Positions 40,467-43,477 of a stretch of DNA of 43,477 nucleotides are shown piece after piece. The stretch spans positions 1 through 43,477 of the forward strand of contig NZ_JAKNTA010000023.1 of assembly GCF_022288725.1 (NCBI RefSeq), written 5' to 3'. Within the stretch, counting starts at the first letter, position 1. Each line of letters starts with the position of its first letter. The notes beneath the pieces are model-generated. The model was not told the origin of the DNA. It did not search any database and worked only from the letters and a program-made list of their open reading frames with translations. The position numbers and the translations under genes were made by a program. This DNA comes from Kitasatospora sp. A2-31. Its GTDB lineage: Bacteria > Actinomycetota > Actinomycetes > Streptomycetales > Streptomycetaceae.

Positions 40467-41072
40467 ATGGACGACGCCTTCACCCTTCTTCGCCGGGCCG
40501 CCGACCTCCTGTCCGAGGAGGCCGCAGCGGCGGGCGACGGCGCAGCGGCGGCCAGCGGGCTGACGGTCGCGGATATTCACACCGAACTAGACTTGTGTGA
40601 GTGGGAGTTGGCGCTCTACCTGCTCGCCGAGCTCGCGGACGCCTGTCCGGCGTCCGTCGCGTTCTGGGAGCTGCTCGCGGAGGCCTCCCGGCAGATGATG
40701 CTGGAGGACAGCCGCCGCTGGTGCGAGTGGCGTGCCGGGGAGGCGCGGCACGGCACCGTCCGGGCGCGGCTGGCGATGCGCCGCCCTGGTGAGGGCCGTC
40801 GTCGGACGGCGTTCGCGGGGGACGGGCAGCTGCGCCCGCTGTGGGACGTCGGCCTGCGCACCGCGGACGGGCGGTGGATCCTGGACACCGCGCGGATCTG
40901 GGTGGAGGGCGTGCCGCGCCTCGGCCCCGGGGAGAGCGCCGATGTCCGTCTGGCGCCCTTGCGGCCCGAGCTGTGGCGGCACCTGGGGCCCGGTGCGGTG
41001 ATCACGATGCACGAGGGCCAACCGGTCGAGGGCACGGCCACGGTCCTCGAGGTGTTGCCCGGGCGCGGTTGA
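40467..41072 (+). CDS. Hypothetical protein with a C-terminal beta domain
   Basis: 201 residues. The N-terminal half is helical (AFTLLRRAADLLSEEAAAAG, then VADIHTELDLCEWELALYLL and PASVAFWELLAEASRQMML). The C-terminal part (ADVRLAPLRPELWRHLGPGA, then VITMHEGQPVEGTATVLEV) resembles the barrel ends of translation-factor-like proteins seen in many actinobacterial hypotheticals. ATG 40467 is preferred over 40458 because GAGGA lies at better spacing. A GC-only stretch (40385-40445) precedes it. Function unknown. Confidence 0.7.
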   Translation: MDDAFTLLRRAADLLSEEAAAAGDGAAAASGLTVADIHTELDLCEWELALYLLAELADACPASVAFWELLAEASRQMMLEDSRRWCEWRAGEARHGTVRARLAMRRPGEGRRRTAFAGDGQLRPLWDVGLRTADGRWILDTARIWVEGVPRLGPGESADVRLAPLRPELWRHLGPGAVITMHEGQPVEGTATVLEVLPGRG

Positions 41073-41101
41073 GGCGGGCCTGAGCGGTCGCGGGAGGTTT
41101 T

Positions 41102-41122
41102 ACCAAACGGTCGACCAACTGT
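41102..41122. promoter_or_regulatory. Direct repeat and GGTCGACC palindrome upstream of the cupin gene
   Basis: ACCAAACGGT (41102-41111) and ACCAACTGT (41114-41122) form an imperfect direct repeat, and GGTCGACC at 41109-41116 spans the join. TAGCGT at 41137-41142 could be the -10 box of the cupin gene. Its position suggests an operator. Confidence 0.4.
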
Positions 41123-41213
41123 CCGCCCGGCTCGGATAGCGTCCCGGTATCCATTGATCGCGCTGCGGGCGCCGTGCCTTCCCGGGCAGGGCCGCCCGCT
41201 GAAAGGGCATGCC

Positions 41214-41519
41214 ATGAGTCTGGTCAACGTGTTCGAGGCGGCGTCCGCGCTGCCGACGTCGTGGAACTCGCGCCTGCTGGGCCAGGTGGGCACGGCCGGT
41301 GTGAAGGTGCTGCGCATGGACGGGCAGCCGGTGGCGAGCGAGGTCCATGCGATGACGGAGGTGCTGTTCGTGGTCGTGGGCCGGCTGGAGCTGACCGTGG
41401 ACGGTGTGGAGGTGACGGTGGGTCCGGGCGAGATGTACTGGGTTGCGGCCGGCACGCACCACGCGGTGCGGCCGGGCAGCCGGGGCACGCTGGTGATCGT
41501 GGAGGTCCCCGAGGAGTAG
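41214..41519 (+). CDS. Small cupin protein
   Basis: 101 residues, a single conserved beta barrel. Motif 1 reads VHAMTEVLFVVVGRLELTVDG (about 44-64) and motif 2 GPGEMYWVAAGTHHAVRPGSRG. The metal-binding His/Glu set can be seen in part (His44, Glu48 and the His-His of motif 2). It could bind a small ligand or isomerise a sugar or amino acid; the substrate cannot be told. ATG 41214 follows AAGGG. It ends five bases from the convergent MFS gene. Confidence 0.85.
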   Translation: MSLVNVFEAASALPTSWNSRLLGQVGTAGVKVLRMDGQPVASEVHAMTEVLFVVVGRLELTVDGVEVTVGPGEMYWVAAGTHHAVRPGSRGTLVIVEVPEE

Positions 41520-41524
41520 GGCGC

Positions 41525-42778
41525 TCAGGCGGACCGGGCGGTCCCGGAGGGGGTGCGGGCGCGGTGGAGCAGGTAGAGCCCGGAGGCGGCGGCGAGGACG
41601 GCCATGCAGGCCGCGAAGACCAGGCCGGCGTCGGCCAGGCCGAGTGGTTCGCTGAGCAGGCCGACGCCGATGACCGGGATGGAGATGCCGAAGTAGGCGA
41701 CCACGAACAGCGCGGAGAGGGCGCCGCCGCGGTGTTCGGCGGGCGAGGCCGCGGCGACCTCGCCCACCGCGCCGCGCAGTCCCATGCCCTGGCCGGCGCC
41801 GCCCACCAGGGCGCTGAGGACCAGCGGGGCCAGGGTCGTCCAGGCGAGGGAGGCGGCCAGCAGGGCAAGTCCCGCGATCAGGACGAAGCAGCCCAGCGGG
41901 ATGGCCCGCGCGGTGCCGAGCCGCGGCACCAGGAGCTGGCCGAGGGTGGAGGCGAAGAACGCGGTGAAGACGATCAGGCCGACGACGGCGTGGTTGTCGA
42001 TGCCCAGGTCCTCGGCGAGGAACGCCGGGCTGACCGAGGTGAACACCCCCAGCAGCGCGAACCCGGCGAACGCCGCGATCCCCGCCGGGACGAACACCCC
42101 GCGCACCTCGGGCGGCAGCGTCGGCCGGTGCGGGCGGGCCGTGCGCAGCGGGTGGGCGTCCTGGACGGTCTCGGGCAGGAACCAGGTGACGGTGAACGAG
42201 GCGGCGAGCAGCACCAGGTGGACGACGAAGGGCAGGACGAGAGGGTCGGGTGCGTACTCGGCGAGGAGGCCGGAGAGCAGGGGTCCGCAGCCCAGGCCGC
42301 CCATGTTGGCGGCGGTGGCGACGAAGCCGGCGCGGGCGCGGCGCTCGGGTGGGGCGAGTTCGAGGACGTAGGCGGTGGCGGTGCCGGTGAACAGGCCCGC
42401 CGACAGGCCGGAGAGCAGGCGGCCCAGGCAGAGCAGGGGCAGGCCCTGTTCGGCGAGGAAGGCGACGGCGCTGGCGGCGGCGAGGGCCAGTCCGCACAGC
42501 AGGACGGGGCGGCGGCCGACGGAGTCGGAGACGTTGCCGACGAGGAGGAGGACGCCGATCACGCCGAAGGCGTAGACGGCGAAGACGACCGTCACCATCA
42601 GTTCGGAGAAGCCGATCTGTTCCTGGTAGAGGCCGTAGAGGGGGGTGGGGAGGGTGGTGCCGGCCATGCAGACGGCGAAGGCGGCGGCGGCCCCGAGGTA
42701 GCCCCGGCGGGTCTGCCGGGGTTGGTGTCGCTGCGGGGGCCGGGGCCGGTGTCGTTGCCGGGGCCGGTGGTCGGTCAT
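41525..42778 (-). CDS. MFS transporter
   Basis: 417 residues, twelve predicted helices. The N-terminal 27 residues are Arg/Pro/Gln/His-rich and cytosolic. Segment ISDSVG-type motif A appears as NVSDSVGRRPVLLCG, and RLLSGLSAGLFTGTATAYVLEL is helix 4. The middle loop carries PETVQDAHPLRT. The family moves small molecules with protons; this sequence resembles exporters of drugs or metabolites more than sugar importers. ATG 42778 is used; longer frames run into an unrelated GC-rich region. It is divergent from the right-edge remnant. Confidence 0.88.
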   Translation of the reverse strand: MTDHRPRQRHRPRPPQRHQPRQTRRGYLGAAAAFAVCMAGTTLPTPLYGLYQEQIGFSELMVTVVFAVYAFGVIGVLLLVGNVSDSVGRRPVLLCGLALAAASAVAFLAEQGLPLLCLGRLLSGLSAGLFTGTATAYVLELAPPERRARAGFVATAANMGGLGCGPLLSGLLAEYAPDPLVLPFVVHLVLLAASFTVTWFLPETVQDAHPLRTARPHRPTLPPEVRGVFVPAGIAAFAGFALLGVFTSVSPAFLAEDLGIDNHAVVGLIVFTAFFASTLGQLLVPRLGTARAIPLGCFVLIAGLALLAASLAWTTLAPLVLSALVGGAGQGMGLRGAVGEVAAASPAEHRGGALSALFVVAYFGISIPVIGVGLLSEPLGLADAGLVFAACMAVLAAASGLYLLHRARTPSGTARSA

Positions 42779-42904
42779 CCGCCCACGGTAGGCGGCCGGC
42801 CCCGCCGTGGGCCGTCCGGGCGGGGCCCGGCTGGGCCGGATGGCGGCCCCCTGCCACCTGGCCAGGGGGTGGCCGGGGTGTGGCGGCCACGGGAGTCGCC
42901 GTAG

Positions 42905-43141
42905 TGCGCCGAGTACCGGTTCTTCACCACCACCGGCTCCTACAGCTGGCACTTCCACCTGGCCAACGCCTGGGAGGGCATGCGCCCCTTGGCCGCCCCC
43001 GACCTGCACGAGGCCCTCGACCGCTTCGCGAGCGGCCTGTTCTGGGACGGCCCCTACGACCCTGCTGCGGAGGACACGGACGACTCCGCCGCGCCGGCGC
43101 GCGGCTTCCCCGCGGACCCGGCCCCGTGGCGCCCATGCTGA
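42905..43141 (+). pseudogene. 3' remnant of an unrecognised gene
   Basis: A plus-strand frame from just after TAG (42902-42904) to TGA (43139-43141) encodes about 78 residues with protein-like composition: EYRFFTTTGSYSWHFHLAN, then AWEGMRPLAAPDLHEALDRF and ASGLFWDGPYDP. It has no start codon with a ribosome site at its upstream edge, so it looks like the tail of a truncated gene. I do not recognise the family. Confidence 0.45.
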
Positions 43142-43254
43142 CGGGCCACCGGACGCGGGTCGCCGGACGGCCGACCGCCGAGACATACAACAGGAAACGC
43201 AATCCCGACCATTCAAGGCCCGATTAGGCCGCGCTTCATGGCAATACGAAACGC

Positions 43255-43320
43255 CCCCGCCGGGTGAACCTGCGGGGACGCAAGGAAGGGCCTGTGGGCC
43301 CACGGGCCACTCTATGGCTA
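43255..43320 (+). ncRNA. Candidate structured leader RNA, c-di-GMP-I (GEMM)-like core
   Basis: Hairpin 1 pairs CCCCGC (43255-43260) with GCGGGG (43272-43277) around a loop with GGGTGAACC. The joining segment is ACGCAAGGAAG. Hairpin 2 pairs GGCCTGTG (43289-43296) with CACGGGCC (43301-43308). The order hairpin, GGGACGCAAGG-type joint, second hairpin is that of the GEMM riboswitch core (GGGACGCAAAGCC), but the 5' GGCAAACC-like part and 3' closure are poor. It ends 19 bases before the peptide ORF. Confidence 0.3.
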
Positions 43321-43327
43321 ATCCACG

Positions 43328-43450
43328 ATGAATAGGATCAGTGTGAAGAGAAGCGGAGCCGAGGACAGCGCAATGAAGAACCAACCAGTAATCATAAAGA
43401 GGGCCGGCGGACCTTCCTGGGAGGATCCCCTCCGGGGCTTCATGAAGTAG
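43328..43450 (+). CDS. Short peptide, possible RiPP-type precursor
   Basis: ATG 43328 opens a 40-residue frame; ATG 43373, with GAGGA seven bases upstream, opens a 25-residue version that starts MKNQPVIIKRAGG and ends PSWEDPLRGFMK. GTG 43343 is a third option. The segment has lower GC than the rest of the window and no membrane helix. A polar N-terminus followed by a short Gly-Pro-Trp-rich end fits a modified-peptide precursor, but the modifying enzymes would lie outside the window and no family is recognised. The structured leader just upstream supports a real transcript. Confidence 0.45.
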   Translation: MNRISVKRSGAEDSAMKNQPVIIKRAGGPSWEDPLRGFMK

Positions 43451-43477
43451 TCACTGATTCCCCGGCAGTCCATAACC

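Overview
The window is very GC-rich, with GTG starts, strong Shine-Dalgarno sites and four-base stop/start overlaps. Its gene families (SARP regulators, XRE-DUF5753/DUF397 pairs, ECF sigma factors, stand-alone P450 ferredoxins, GH92 with a ricin-type lectin domain) are typical of Streptomycetaceae (Streptomyces or Kitasatospora). It reads as accessory chromosome: many regulators, short operons, mobile-element debris and few housekeeping genes.

Layout. 1-3000: the end of a squalene-cyclase-like gene, a SAM methyltransferase and a convergent zinc alcohol dehydrogenase. 3367-6393: a compact redox operon of ferredoxin, ferredoxin reductase and cytochrome P450. 6577-8940: a MarR regulator divergent from an MFS exporter and a GlcG/HbpS-like gene broken by one extra C. 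9213-9733: a Phd/RelE-type toxin-antitoxin pair with a palindromic operator at the start codon. 9940-11540: the tail of an IS1182-type transposase abutting a TnpB gene with intact catalytic residues. 11750-15624: AI-2E permease, NTF2-like protein, DoxX, a hypothetical protein and a small membrane protein.

16214-22881: a Nudix hydrolase, then the most unusual locus, a SARP gene translationally coupled to a 1772-residue protein with two more SARP modules, an NB-ARC ATPase, a second P-loop domain and about fifteen 32-residue repeats. 23244-29425: small membrane protein, proline iminopeptidase, MpaB-like oxygenase, two lipoproteins (one behind a 23-codon leader ORF), and an XRE/DUF397 pair. 29669-33155: three regulator-controlled units (TetR with twin operators and a SnoaL protein; MarR and an NmrA-type reductase followed by a second MarR). 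33390-36323: secreted GH92 mannosidase. 36386-38368: a DUF6308-like gene with a coupled 43-residue ORF, and an operon of a 31-residue membrane peptide, an ECF sigma factor and a Cys-containing membrane protein. 38603-42778: SPFH protein, two hypotheticals, cupin and MFS transporter.

The right edge (42900-43477) holds a gene remnant, then a lower-GC segment with two adjacent hairpins around a GGGGACGCAAGG core followed by a small peptide ORF ending in PSWEDPLRGFMK. It looks like the beginning of a locus that continues outside the window. All functional calls come from reading the translated sequence; no database search was possible.
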